DNA of 64,000 bases from assembly GCA_964509295.1 (NCBI GenBank), contig CAZDWS010000009.1, positions 149,312-213,311 on the forward strand, written 5' to 3'. The translations under genes and the position numbers were made by a program. Of this stretch, positions 36,765 through 45,118 are shown piece by piece. Each line of letters starts with the position of its first letter. The stretch's first letter is position 1. Source of the DNA: JBGSQR01 sp964509295. Its GTDB lineage: Bacteria > Desulfobacterota > Desulfuromonadia > Geobacterales > Pseudopelobacteraceae. Under the pieces are notes generated by a model that ran no database searches, was not told the origin of the DNA, and was given only the letters and a program-made list of their open reading frames with translations.

Positions 36765-37565
36765 CTATCCAACCGTACACATCACCTGGCGCACCTTGTA
36801 TTCTCCACCGATGACCAAATATTCACCCTCGCCTTTCATAATACTCCCCGGCAACAGGTCGTTGTAGAAAAACACCTTGCAGAGCGGCACCCTGACTTCC
36901 CAGACCGTTGAGCCAAACTCCCAGGCCCTCTCTTCATCATTAGTGAATGAGACCAGATTATTGAGGCGGACTATCATTTCACGCTTACCGGTTTTTTCCA
37001 GCACCTTATGTTCATTCGGATCCTGAGTACCACGATACAGCGTAATAATAGAATTTTCCGGATACTTCAAAGGCAGCTCATACTGGCAATACTCATACAG
37101 CAGATCAAGCTGTGACTGAATTGCATTGGTTCTGGCGCTGCCCTTCATGACATCGACTGAAAAATCAAAATAAGGCTCGCCATGAACATCGCTGATGATT
37201 GCGCGATGAAATGTGGGAGAGATACCCATCCGGCTTTCTACCCAGCGTTTAAGAACTGCTCCTTCGACCGAATTAGAGTCCATCATCCAACCGCGCAGAT
37301 AGCGCAGATAGCTGTTTTTAATGCTTTTTCGGGCAGTATCCGTGGCCTGATCCTGCCAGTGATGCAGCTGAAATTTGACCGACATGAAGTCATTGAATAT
37401 GATGGCGCGCTCTTCCTGGGAAGTAATGCCTGCCAATTTATCAAACAGAAAGCGATTGGCCTCTCTGACTCCCTGAATTAAAATTTGCTGGGGATTTTCG
37501 TTAAAATGGTGGGAAGCGATCACCCATGGCGGCAAATTACAGTTGTTGAAGGATGTGCTGGCCAT
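36765..37565 (-). CDS. draT: NAD+-dinitrogen-reductase ADP-D-ribosyltransferase DraT
   Basis: 266 residues. The N-terminal NLPPWVIASHHFNENPQ is characteristic of DraT. ADP-ribosyltransferase R-S-E elements are present: ITLYRGTQ (Arg), LVSFTNDEERAWEFG (Ser-Phe-Thr) and MKGEGEYLVIGGEYK (acidic pair). DraT switches nitrogenase off by ADP-ribosylating an arginine of NifH when ammonium or darkness/energy stress is sensed. The target arginine is present in NifH here (Arg99, GCAGRGV). The reversing enzyme DraG is not in the window. Last gene of the nifEN-nifX-fdx cluster on this strand. Confidence 0.92.
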   Translation of the reverse strand: MASTSFNNCNLPPWVIASHHFNENPQQILIQGVREANRFLFDKLAGITSQEERAIIFNDFMSVKFQLHHWQDQATDTARKSIKNSYLRYLRGWMMDSNSVEGAVLKRWVESRMGISPTFHRAIISDVHGEPYFDFSVDVMKGSARTNAIQSQLDLLYEYCQYELPLKYPENSIITLYRGTQDPNEHKVLEKTGKREMIVRLNNLVSFTNDEERAWEFGSTVWEVRVPLCKVFFYNDLLPGSIMKGEGEYLVIGGEYKVRQVMCTVG

Positions 37566-37591
37566 AGGGAATCACCTCATTGTGAATTGAA

Positions 37592-37645
37592 GTAGGGGCG
37601 CTGCTTGCCGCGCCCCGATTGGGCGAATACAAGATTCGCCTCTAC
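37592..37645. repeat. Intergenic palindromic repeat (GTAGGGGCG type)
   Basis: Outer arms GTAGGGGCG and CGCCTCTAC enclose two smaller hairpins (GGGGCG...CGCCCC and GGGCGAAT...ATTCGCC). A cloverleaf-like intergenic element between draT and the nifX-like gene, overlapping the last bases of the latter. Confidence 0.65.
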
Positions 37646-37971
37646 AGAATTTTAGCCAACGCCACAAGAGTCGCCTTGATTGGACCACTGGCAACAAAAG
37701 GCTCTATGCCAAGCTTTTCCAGCTCACCTCGCGGATGCTCGCCCATCTGGGCCGAGACAACAGCCCGACATCCGTTAAGCGCTTCGGAAATGCCCTTGAG
37801 GATATGACCACGCAGAGGATGTTCAGGGTCAAAACTGCAATAGCGATCAACCTTTTTTTCGTCAACCAGATTTGCCTCTCCGTTATCAACATCATAAATC
37901 AGAAAACGCTCTGCATGACCAAAATGCTGATTTATTTCCTTACCATCTTTTGACGCAACCGCCATAAGCAT
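37642..37971 (-). CDS. NifX/NafY-family dinitrogenase iron-molybdenum cofactor protein (second copy)
   Basis: 109 residues: MAVASKDGKEINQHFGHAE start, a cysteine in DRYCSFDPEHP, then ALNGCRAVVSAQMGEHPRGEL and GIEPFVASGPI. This is the single-domain FeMo-co/NifB-co binding fold. Distinct from the nifX at 38764: closer to the stand-alone clade that may chaperone NifB-co or FeMo-co. GGAGG precedes ATG. Between draT and the ferredoxins. Confidence 0.87.
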   Translation of the reverse strand: MLMAVASKDGKEINQHFGHAERFLIYDVDNGEANLVDEKKVDRYCSFDPEHPLRGHILKGISEALNGCRAVVSAQMGEHPRGELEKLGIEPFVASGPIKATLVALAKIL

Positions 37972-37988
37972 AAAAACCTCCTTAAAAG

Positions 37989-38047
37989 CAGGTTAAGGCT
38001 GAGGTTAAGGTCAAGATTTTCTCAATCTCAACCTTAGCCTCAACCTG
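37989..38047. repeat. Long imperfect hairpin repeat (GGTTAAGGCTGAGG type)
   Basis: Arms CAGGTTAAGGCTGAGG... and its near complement (CTTAGCCTCAACCTG) pair over about 25 positions with only G-T exceptions. It fills almost the entire gap between the second ferredoxin and the nifX-like gene. Confidence 0.7.
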
Positions 38048-38049
38048 AT

Positions 38050-38313
38050 TTACATCTCTACCGCTTCAAATGAAAAAGCCTTCTTGCCGCAGGTTCTGCT
38101 ACAGGCCTGACAGCCGATACAGTTTCCGGCATGGGCGACAGTCATATAACCGCGTGCAGAATCATCTTCATCCACTTCCTCATAGGCCAAAACATCTCTG
38201 ACACAAACTTTATAGCAGCGTCCACAGCCGATACAGACCTCGCTGTCAACTGCTTTGACAAACTGTGGAGTCCACTCGGTCAGATCTCTTCTCAACCCTG
38301 TTATATATGACAT
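38050..38313 (-). CDS. fdxB: Nif-specific ferredoxin III (2[4Fe-4S]), second tandem copy
   Basis: 87 residues: YITGLRRDLTEWTPQFVKAV start typical of nif ferredoxin III, then CIGCGRCYKVC and CIGCQACSRTCG. In the second cluster motif the last cysteine is followed by Gly rather than the usual Pro, and a methionine ends the protein. Likely electron carrier to nitrogenase or its cofactor assembly. About two thirds identical by eye to the copy at 38453. Confidence 0.9.
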   Translation of the reverse strand: MSYITGLRRDLTEWTPQFVKAVDSEVCIGCGRCYKVCVRDVLAYEEVDEDDSARGYMTVAHAGNCIGCQACSRTCGKKAFSFEAVEM

Positions 38314-38356
38314 AAACCTACCTCCGAAATTTTGTAAAATCTAATTTAGTAAGTTA

Positions 38357-38396
38357 GAAGTTATTTTCTGCGATTTTTTTGGCAGAAAAAAACTTC
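38357..38396. other. Long hairpin between the two ferredoxin genes
   Basis: GAAGTT-T-TTTTCTGC and GCAGAAAA-A-AACTTC arms form a stem of about 14 pairs around a 10-base loop. There is no T tract after it on the minus strand, so it looks like a processing or stability element rather than a terminator. Confidence 0.6.
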
Positions 38397-38452
38397 GTTA
38401 ACACACTTATCCTGTTTGCCAGGGTTAAAAAAACCGTCAAATAAACTTCTGA

Positions 38453-38719
38453 TCAAGGCAGTTCCACGGCTTCAAAAGTAAAGCAATTTTTTGGACATGT
38501 GCGGCCACAGGCCCCACAACCGATACATTTGCCAGGATTAAGCACTTTCATGTAAGCCTTGACCGTATCACCAACCTCTTCCTCTTCAAATGCCAGAATG
38601 CCTTTGGCGCAGGCCTTGAAGCAGCGACCACATCCGATGCAGACCTCTTTCGCGATACTGTTTACAAACTGCGGTGTCCATACTTTTTTGTCTCTTGTTA
38701 AACCTGTTATGAAAGCCAT
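38453..38719 (-). CDS. fdxB: Nif-specific ferredoxin III (2[4Fe-4S]), first tandem copy
   Basis: 88 residues: FITGLTRDKKVWTPQFVNSI start, cluster motifs CIGCGRCFKACAKG and CIGCGACGRTCPKN, both complete. Same family as the neighbouring copy, so the pair arose by tandem duplication. It lies directly downstream of nifX; probable electron donor for nitrogenase or NifEN. Confidence 0.91.
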   Translation of the reverse strand: MAFITGLTRDKKVWTPQFVNSIAKEVCIGCGRCFKACAKGILAFEEEEVGDTVKAYMKVLNPGKCIGCGACGRTCPKNCFTFEAVELP

Positions 38720-38763
38720 GCTATATTCTCCTTTTTTATGGCCTGAATAGTCCAGGCCGAATA

Positions 38764-39150
38764 TTAATCCTCCAGAAATGAGGTTGCCTTATCCTTGTTC
38801 ATCGCTTTTCTCAGCCACGGTGGAGGATTGTTTCTCAATACTTCCTGAATTTTCTCCACGGTTTCCAACAGATTTACCTCGGTATTGGTCTTCATGGGTT
38901 GAATCTTCAACGCCACCAGCTTGGCCGCCGCCGGGCCGCCGATCTGCATTGTATAGACGATGGCGCAGTCAGCCAGCAACTTTGAACGGGCGCCGATACG
39001 GTCCTCTTCGTCCGTACCATGTTCTCCGACGGTAATGGTTTCGAGATAGCTGGCTTCATCAGGACCGACTTCCCAGACTTGAAAACAATCTGCCTGACCA
39101 AAATGCATGTCGATCATCTCACCTGTTTTGCTTGTAAATGCGATTTTCAT
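38764..39150 (-). CDS. nifX: NifX, FeMo-cofactor biosynthesis protein
   Basis: 128 residues: MKIAFTSKTGEMIDMHFGQAD start, LLADCAIVYTMQIGGPAAAKL and a C-terminal NNPPPWLRKAM tail that is usual in NifX next to nifEN. It carries cofactor precursors between NifB, NifEN and NifDK. Placed directly downstream of nifEN, separated by an intergenic repeat. Confidence 0.93.
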   Translation of the reverse strand: MKIAFTSKTGEMIDMHFGQADCFQVWEVGPDEASYLETITVGEHGTDEEDRIGARSKLLADCAIVYTMQIGGPAAAKLVALKIQPMKTNTEVNLLETVEKIQEVLRNNPPPWLRKAMNKDKATSFLED

Positions 39151-39167
39151 AACTAACTCCTTTTCTT

Positions 39168-39270
39168 GCCACAGAGTTCACAGAGGGCACAGAGAAAACA
39201 GATGCAAAGATAAATACAAAACCAACCGGTTTAAGTTTGCCTGCTCTGTGATCTCTGTGTCCTCTGTGGC
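39168..39270. repeat. Inverted repeat of CACAGAG units between nifEN and nifX
   Basis: A 27-base arm (GCCACAGAGTTCACAGAGGG...) at 39168-39194 pairs with 39244-39270 at most positions. Each arm holds three CACAGAG-like units. The unit resembles CCACAGAG-type intergenic repeats that are dispersed in many genomes; copies elsewhere are not visible in this window. Confidence 0.65.
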
Positions 39271-39280
39271 TAAAGTTTTT

Positions 39281-42037
39281 TCAATTATGGGCTAATTTTT
39301 GTGCTTCCTTTGCATTGGCCTGAAACAGGTTGGCCGTCTCAAAGAGCAGATTCATTGTTCCACGATATCCGACCCAGACTTTCTGATGTGCGCCCAACCT
39401 GTCGAATACCGGCAACCCGGCCCGCAAATGAGCACCGATTTTCAATTTACCAGCGGCCTGGCGACCATTGCTGTTGGCCACGATCAGGTCAGCACCGATT
39501 GCTGCCGTTTCCAGATCTTCCAAGTCTCCGACAAAAACATTTCCGCTGGGCAGCCCGTCCAGCCCGCGTGTACGGGTGGCGCTGATGGCAGCCTGAATCT
39601 CACATCCCATCCCTGCCAGAAATCCGGTCATGCCTTTCAGGTTATCAGATTCAAGGGCCAGAGCGACTTTTTTACAGCCGAACTGATAATGGCTGTCCAC
39701 CATGGCGTCCATCAACCGGCTTCTCCAGCGCTTATGTTTTTCCGGAATAGGCCGACCTGAAATGGCTGACAGGATTTCCATAAAAAGATCTGTCTCGGCC
39801 AGGCCTGAAAGCGAGGTAAATCCGTAAACCGGCATACCGAACTGTTCTTTATATTTCAGACCTGCTTTGGCGAGTGAATCACCCACATACAGAGTTGCCG
39901 TGCTGCTGCCAGAAAGGCGAATATCTTCTACAGATATACCACCGGTTGACAGAGGCGAAACAACCTCATCGATATGGCCATCCATGGCATTAGAGATGTC
40001 CGGAATAGTCAGCACCTTTAAACCAAAAGACTCAACAACCTCTTTCAACTCATCCACATCAGCCGGTGTCAGATGCGCACCCGGCAGCAGATTGACCTGA
40101 TCAACTACGGTCTCTCCACCCAAAGGCAAAGTAGACACTATTGCCTCCACAGCCGCAGCATATCCCTCTTGAAGCGAACCGCAATAATCAGGGGTGGCGG
40201 CATGAATAATCGGAACCTGGGCGTACTCCGGGTTTTCCATCCTGAAATGCACTATGGCACTCTTGACATCATCTCCCATGGTTTCGGTCAGACCTGATGT
40301 CATGACTCCGACAACTGCGGGATGAAACTTTTCGATAACCCGCTTGATTCCTTTTTTCAGATTTTCCCATCCGCCGAAAATGGCGTTATCCTCGCTCATG
40401 GCTGTGGAGTTCAGAGCAATTGACTCTTTGTAATGCCTTGAAAGTTGAAGACGAATAAAGGTCGAGCAGCCTTGGGCGCCATGCAGCAGCCCAAGCATGT
40501 TATCAATGCCCAGGTACGCCATGGTTGCACCTAGAGCTGGAGAGTTTTTCTGCGGATTGACCGTAGCGCATTTGGTCGAAACCTTGACCCGTGAAGCAGC
40601 CATATCTTCAGCCAGAAAACTGTCCGCATGCCCTGCACTGGCTGTAAGATCTGCTGCCAGTTGCTGATCGGTTTTTTCCCATGGCGCAGGCGCATTCAAT
40701 ACGGACCAGATCGGATTGTTAACCGTCAGGTCCAACTGTTTGGAAAAGGTTACCATGCCCTCAAAACCGGCATAGGGATGAGAACGACCATGATTGATAT
40801 CCAGAAATGGGGTCTTGGTTTTGAGTGCCAGAAACTTGGTTTTGCCTCCGGCCACGATCAGATCCGGCATCTTTTCACGCATAACTGCAAGCAGACCCGC
40901 GGTACTGGTATCTTCAATAATCTTGGCATCCTTATGCATCAAGCCTTTCATACGGTAGAAATCTTCCAGGGTTGAATTCTGTGTTCCCGCTGCCAGAATC
41001 TCCACACCCAGCTCCCGCAGGGCATTAACCATGGACCAGGTTTTTACTCCGCCAGTAAACAGAACCGCACGTTTCCCTTCCAACCTGGCGCGGTATGGTG
41101 CTATCCGCTGACGGCATTTATCCTCTTCCTCCGCCAGCAGCAACTCAACCCGATCCTGCATGACCCGCTTTTCCAGACCATTGACTGCATTATCCAGCTC
41201 ACGGGCAATATTTCGCAGCGCCTTGGCCGTATCTGTCATGCCATAGAAGGATTCTTCCAGATAGGACATGCCGAAGTTTTTCTGCATCTTTTTAGCCAGA
41301 TTGGTCAGACTCTTTGAGCAGATGATCACATTCAGCTTGGCACGGTGAGCATAGCGCAGCTCCTCGAATTTGGCATCGCCACTGAAGCAGGAGAGCACCT
41401 GTATCCCCAATCGCTCAAACAGCGGCAGCATGGCCCACAAATCACCGGCGATATTATATTCGCCGATCAGGTTGATCGGATATTCACCCAACACCTCAGG
41501 CTCGGCCGTATTGATGATATATTTAAACAGAATCTCGCCGGCCAGGCGATTGCCTATATTTTTATCACCGATGAAACCGGGCGTATTAACCGGAATGATC
41601 GGCTTGTTGATCTTTTCCTGGGCCGCTCTGCAGACCGCATCCAGATCGTCACCGGTCATTGCTGTCACACAGGTTGCATAGACAAAAATGGCCTTGGCCT
41701 CGGGGTAACGCTTACCCAGATCAAGAATCGCCTTATATAGTTTTTTTTCTCCACCGAAAATTACGTCATTTTCCAGCATCTCGGTGGTAAAGCCACGGCG
41801 ATACAACTGGGAATCGCTGGAACGCGCGCCCCTGTTGTCCCAGGAATTACCGGCACAGGCGATCGGACCATGCACAAGGTGAATTACATCCGTAATCGGC
41901 ATCAACACGACTCGGGCACCATCATAGGCACAGGAACGCTCTGTCCCCTCACCCGGTTCCGACTTTTTACAGAACTTGGGTGCTCCCTTGTCGTGGGTTT
42001 CACAATCGGTTACATCATAATAATCGGGCTTTGCCAT
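39281..42037 (-). CDS. nifEN: NifE-NifN fusion, FeMo-cofactor scaffold
   Basis: 918 residues. The first half is NifE (HGPIACAGNSWDNRGARSS, YATCVTAMTGDDLDAV, INLIGEYNIAGDLWAM). The second, from about residue 455, is NifN (ALGATMAYLGIDNMLGLLHG, GAQGCSTFIRLQLSRHYKE, MTSGLTETMGDDV). The scaffold matures NifB-co to FeMo-co. A single-chain NifEN is known in Geobacter relatives. ATG 42037 follows GAGG; the frame also opens four codons earlier. It heads the nifEN-nifX-fdx-fdx-nifX-draT cluster behind a sigma-54 promoter and structured leader. Confidence 0.95.
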   Translation of the reverse strand: MAKPDYYDVTDCETHDKGAPKFCKKSEPGEGTERSCAYDGARVVLMPITDVIHLVHGPIACAGNSWDNRGARSSDSQLYRRGFTTEMLENDVIFGGEKKLYKAILDLGKRYPEAKAIFVYATCVTAMTGDDLDAVCRAAQEKINKPIIPVNTPGFIGDKNIGNRLAGEILFKYIINTAEPEVLGEYPINLIGEYNIAGDLWAMLPLFERLGIQVLSCFSGDAKFEELRYAHRAKLNVIICSKSLTNLAKKMQKNFGMSYLEESFYGMTDTAKALRNIARELDNAVNGLEKRVMQDRVELLLAEEEDKCRQRIAPYRARLEGKRAVLFTGGVKTWSMVNALRELGVEILAAGTQNSTLEDFYRMKGLMHKDAKIIEDTSTAGLLAVMREKMPDLIVAGGKTKFLALKTKTPFLDINHGRSHPYAGFEGMVTFSKQLDLTVNNPIWSVLNAPAPWEKTDQQLAADLTASAGHADSFLAEDMAASRVKVSTKCATVNPQKNSPALGATMAYLGIDNMLGLLHGAQGCSTFIRLQLSRHYKESIALNSTAMSEDNAIFGGWENLKKGIKRVIEKFHPAVVGVMTSGLTETMGDDVKSAIVHFRMENPEYAQVPIIHAATPDYCGSLQEGYAAAVEAIVSTLPLGGETVVDQVNLLPGAHLTPADVDELKEVVESFGLKVLTIPDISNAMDGHIDEVVSPLSTGGISVEDIRLSGSSTATLYVGDSLAKAGLKYKEQFGMPVYGFTSLSGLAETDLFMEILSAISGRPIPEKHKRWRSRLMDAMVDSHYQFGCKKVALALESDNLKGMTGFLAGMGCEIQAAISATRTRGLDGLPSGNVFVGDLEDLETAAIGADLIVANSNGRQAAGKLKIGAHLRAGLPVFDRLGAHQKVWVGYRGTMNLLFETANLFQANAKEAQKLAHN

Positions 42038-42082
42038 ACTCATCCTCATCTTTCAGCGGACGGTCTCGCTTGACTTAAAGCA

Positions 42083-42212
42083 CAAAGGCGCCCCGCTTAT
42101 CTTCCATCCAAACAGTAATCCGATAGCACGAAGGAGGCACCCACCAGCATAATCTTGCTGGGTACTGCCGGGATCATTGGTTGTACGAAATTTAAACAGT
42201 GGCGCCTTTGCC
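42083..42212 (-). promoter_or_regulatory. Structured nifEN leader RNA (candidate riboswitch or antiterminator target)
   Basis: On the minus strand a perfect 10-bp stem, CAAAGGCGCC (from 42210) with GGCGCCTTTG (to 42083), encloses 108 bases. Inside, CCAA/TTGG and ATCC/GGAT can pair, and a central hairpin GGCA...CCAGCA-AGATTA-TGCTGG...TGCC is well formed. I do not recognise a known riboswitch class. The distal half of the stem lacks a good T run. The 12-mer GGCAAAGGCGCC also occurs in the nifH leader. Confidence 0.6.
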
Positions 42213-42245
42213 AAACACATTCTGAAGCTGGTTTACATCTCTTGT

Positions 42246-42263
42246 TAGCATTTGCCATGCCAA
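42246..42263 (-). promoter_or_regulatory. Sigma-54 promoter of the nifEN cluster
   Basis: Minus strand TTGGCATGGCAAATGCTA, GG and GC ten bases apart. The expected start is near 42237, giving a leader of about 200 bases before nifEN. The remaining divergent region 42264-42551 has GCGCAAT (42382) and ATTGCGC (42428) as an inverted pair and two GAAACCGGC repeats, possible activator sites. It also has a weak TTGCGC-18-TTATAA candidate promoter for the plus-strand GGDEF-EAL gene. Confidence 0.75.
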
Positions 42264-42551
42264 CTCAGACAAACGCACTTAACATAATGATATAACTACA
42301 TAAAATTGAATTATTTATAAAGACACATAAAGACATGTGCCCAAATTATAGGCAAGTACAGCGATCCTTCTTACGAAACCGGCGCAATGGTCAGCAAACG
42401 GAATCAGAATTTATGATTGAAACCGGCATTGCGCTCTTGCAATAGAGTAGTATTATAAATTCATACTGGCAAAATTGATTTTTACTCATCCACAACTCGC
42501 CATTTACTCGATAAATGGAGAATTTATGTACGCATTACCGTCCACACTTAA

Positions 42552-44747
42552 ATGAAACCGGACACCCTCTCACTGGATCGCTTCACTCTGGCTACCGCCT
42601 GGTTCCTTTCCTTAATAATTGCGGTTTTAGCCCCTCTGATTTTTTTTATAACATCCTACCAGAATCTACTTAATGTTCTTGAGTCGCGTGCTCAGCTTAC
42701 TGCCAATTCAATTAGCAGCATTATCATTTCCAATCCTGACCTTTGGCAATACGAAGATCTCAGGCTTTCAGAAGTTCTCAACCAGCAACCTCATGACATT
42801 GTACCGGAGCTTCGGCAAATTATTTCTAATAACGGGAAGTTGATCGCCCAGAATCGTCAGAACATTCGGAGACCTTCAGCATCCTTTACAATGAATATCC
42901 ATGAAGCAGGAACGGTGGCCGGGCAAATCAAGGTTACCAGGTCACTTAATCCTCTCCTGGCCAGAACATTCCTGATTACAATCTTCTCCATATCTGTTTC
43001 AGTAATTTTATTTTCCGTATTCCGCACAATTCCCATCCGCATCATTAAAAGAGCCTACCAATCAGTTGAGGACAGTGAAAAAAAATACCGACTGCTGTAT
43101 GAGACCATGACAGAAGGCATGGCACTCCATAAAGTTTTTTTTGATAAGAACGGAGCAGTTGTTTCGCTAACAGTTATTGATGCAAACCAGAGCTGTGCAA
43201 CCATGCTGAATTTTGAATTAAGCCATATTGTAGGCAAAAACAGCCTGGAACTTTTCGGAAGCACCCTGCTGGAATTCATTTCAGAGAAGATGCCAATTGA
43301 CATTGGCAGTACCAGTCCTTTCGAACTGCAGTTGCCGGGCAGGCAGAAATTTTACAATGTCCACATTTTTTCACCGGACCAGGGTCTGATTGCCACGCTG
43401 TTTGAGGACATAACCGAACGCAAGAAGTCAGAACAGAGAATCCATCGTATGGCCTACTTTGACACTTTAACCGGTCTGCCAAACAGGATCCTTTTTATGG
43501 ACCGCCTTAACAAGGCCATTTCAATAGCAGACCGGGAAGACAAAAAGCTGGCTGTACTTTTTCTTGACCTGGATCACTTCAAAGAGATCAACGACACCCT
43601 GGGTCATGACGCAGGCGATCAGTTGCTGGTAGAAATCAGCAAGCGCCTGAGTCTGAATATTCGCACAAGCGATACCCTCTCCCGTTTTGGCGGTGATGAA
43701 TTCGTATTTGTTATTACCAGTCTTGACGATCAACAGAATGTAACTTTTGTTGCCCAGAATCTGATCAACGCCATTCAGTCTCCATTCCATATTTCAAGTA
43801 ACGAACTCAATGTAACCTGCAGTATCGGCATCTCCATTTTCCCCAATGACGGGAGCACCTCCGAAATACTCATCAGAAACGCAGATCTGGCCATGTACCA
43901 CTCCAAAGAAACCGGACGCAACACCTACAACTTTTACTCTCCTTCCATGAATGAAAAAGCAACCTTACACAGAAACATTGAAACAGGGCTGAGAAATGCC
44001 CTTGAACATGGCGAGCTATTTCTGAAATTTCAACCTGTAGTAAACATTGTTACCAATCAAATCACCGCCGCAGAAGCTTTTGTACACTGGAATCACCCCA
44101 CACGGGGCATGATTCCGCCGACAGATTTCATAACCCTGGCTGAAGAAACCGGCCTGATCATTCCTGTGGGCGAGTGGGTTCTGAATACTGTGTGCAGTAA
44201 AATCAATGCCTGGTGTGAAGCCGGGCTTCCACCTATCAGAGTTTCGGTCAACATTTCCAACAGACAGATGGAACAACAGAATTTTATGGAACAAATCAAG
44301 ATGGCTCTCTCTGCAACAAATGCAAATGCCTCTCAACTTGAAATTGAATTTACCGAAAGCTGCCTTGTTGATATCAATAATGAGACAATTGCGGATGTCT
44401 TCAAATTGAGAAATTTCGGGGTTGCAATAACCATAGAAGACTTTGGAACCGGTTATTCATCAATCGGTTACATCCGTAACCTGCTGATTGACCACATCAA
44501 AATTGACCGACTTCTAATCAGGGATATCACTTCCAACATACTTGATCAGGCCATAGTCGAAGCTGTTTTTGCCATGTCAAATAAGCTGGGGATCCAGATA
44601 ATTGCCGAGGGAGTTGAAACAGTTGAACAGCTGAACTACCTCCGGGCGCTTGGCTGCAAAGAGATCCAGGGATATTTTTTCTATCATCCCATGTGTGCAT
44701 GTGATTTCGAGTTACTTTTGAAAAAGCAAGGTGAGCTCGCCAAATAA
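42552..44747 (+). CDS. Membrane GGDEF-EAL protein with canonical GGDEF and altered EAL motif
   Basis: 731 residues. Two membrane helices (about residues 12-35 and 138-158) flank a short periplasmic domain. A PAS-like region follows (about 180-300, ending FEDITERKKSEQ), then GGDEF and EAL domains. GGDEF380-384 is intact with an RTSD inhibitory site five residues before it. In the EAL domain the first motif is EAF (508-510) with His where Arg is usual. The metal-binding DD pair is Glu629-Asp630. So cyclase activity is expected, while phosphodiesterase activity is doubtful. Paralog of 47748-49934. No clear ribosome site. Confidence 0.93.
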   Translation: MKPDTLSLDRFTLATAWFLSLIIAVLAPLIFFITSYQNLLNVLESRAQLTANSISSIIISNPDLWQYEDLRLSEVLNQQPHDIVPELRQIISNNGKLIAQNRQNIRRPSASFTMNIHEAGTVAGQIKVTRSLNPLLARTFLITIFSISVSVILFSVFRTIPIRIIKRAYQSVEDSEKKYRLLYETMTEGMALHKVFFDKNGAVVSLTVIDANQSCATMLNFELSHIVGKNSLELFGSTLLEFISEKMPIDIGSTSPFELQLPGRQKFYNVHIFSPDQGLIATLFEDITERKKSEQRIHRMAYFDTLTGLPNRILFMDRLNKAISIADREDKKLAVLFLDLDHFKEINDTLGHDAGDQLLVEISKRLSLNIRTSDTLSRFGGDEFVFVITSLDDQQNVTFVAQNLINAIQSPFHISSNELNVTCSIGISIFPNDGSTSEILIRNADLAMYHSKETGRNTYNFYSPSMNEKATLHRNIETGLRNALEHGELFLKFQPVVNIVTNQITAAEAFVHWNHPTRGMIPPTDFITLAEETGLIIPVGEWVLNTVCSKINAWCEAGLPPIRVSVNISNRQMEQQNFMEQIKMALSATNANASQLEIEFTESCLVDINNETIADVFKLRNFGVAITIEDFGTGYSSIGYIRNLLIDHIKIDRLLIRDITSNILDQAIVEAVFAMSNKLGIQIIAEGVETVEQLNYLRALGCKEIQGYFFYHPMCACDFELLLKKQGELAK

Positions 44748-44881
44748 ATTTTGCAATGAACTGAAATCGATTGTAATCCCGTTTTGCCTGTACCTCAACA
44801 GACAGCTAACAACGGCAACTTCACAATTATTTAAAAAACATGTTGATTTTCATAGTGATTTACTACTATATTAAAAAATTA

Positions 44882-44967
44882 CATATCATAGAACAGGCAA
44901 AATGCAGGTAACTGCATGACGCAAAGCCACCTGTCCTGAAAAGGAAAGAGGGGTTACCTAAATGGCC
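44882..44967 (+). promoter_or_regulatory. GEMM-I cyclic-dinucleotide riboswitch
   Basis: Characteristic GEMM-I elements in order: ACAGGCAAA, a TGCAG-GTAA-CTGCA hairpin with GNRA-type tetraloop, the near-invariant GACGCAAAGCC, a second helix with GAAA loop, and GGGGTTACC followed by ATGG. Such RNAs bind c-di-GMP, and a Geobacter subclass binds 3',3'-cGAMP. It is followed 12 bases later by a terminator and then by the chemoreceptor gene. The ligand type cannot be fixed by eye. Confidence 0.9.
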
Positions 44968-44979
44968 AAAAAAAAGATG

Positions 44980-45010
44980 AACGCCATTTTTAAAAAAATG
45001 GCGTTTTTTT
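44980..45010 (+). terminator. Riboswitch expression-platform terminator
   Basis: AACGCCAT-TTTT and AAAA-ATGGCGTT arms followed by a T7 run, between the GEMM aptamer and the chemoreceptor start. Ligand binding would change whether this stem forms. Confidence 0.85.
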
Positions 45011-45118
45011 GTTTTTAATCCGGTTAATCTGCAAATAAGCTTATTTCAGCAAATATATTCCTACACGCACAATGTTGTGACACCAAAACTTGAAATGCAA
45101 TGTATCAGGAGAAAATGG

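Noticed and set aside
42093..42200. GEMM (c-di-GMP) riboswitch in the nifEN leader
   Set aside because: The ACGCAAAGCC and GGGTTACC elements that mark the GEMM at 44.9 kb are absent.
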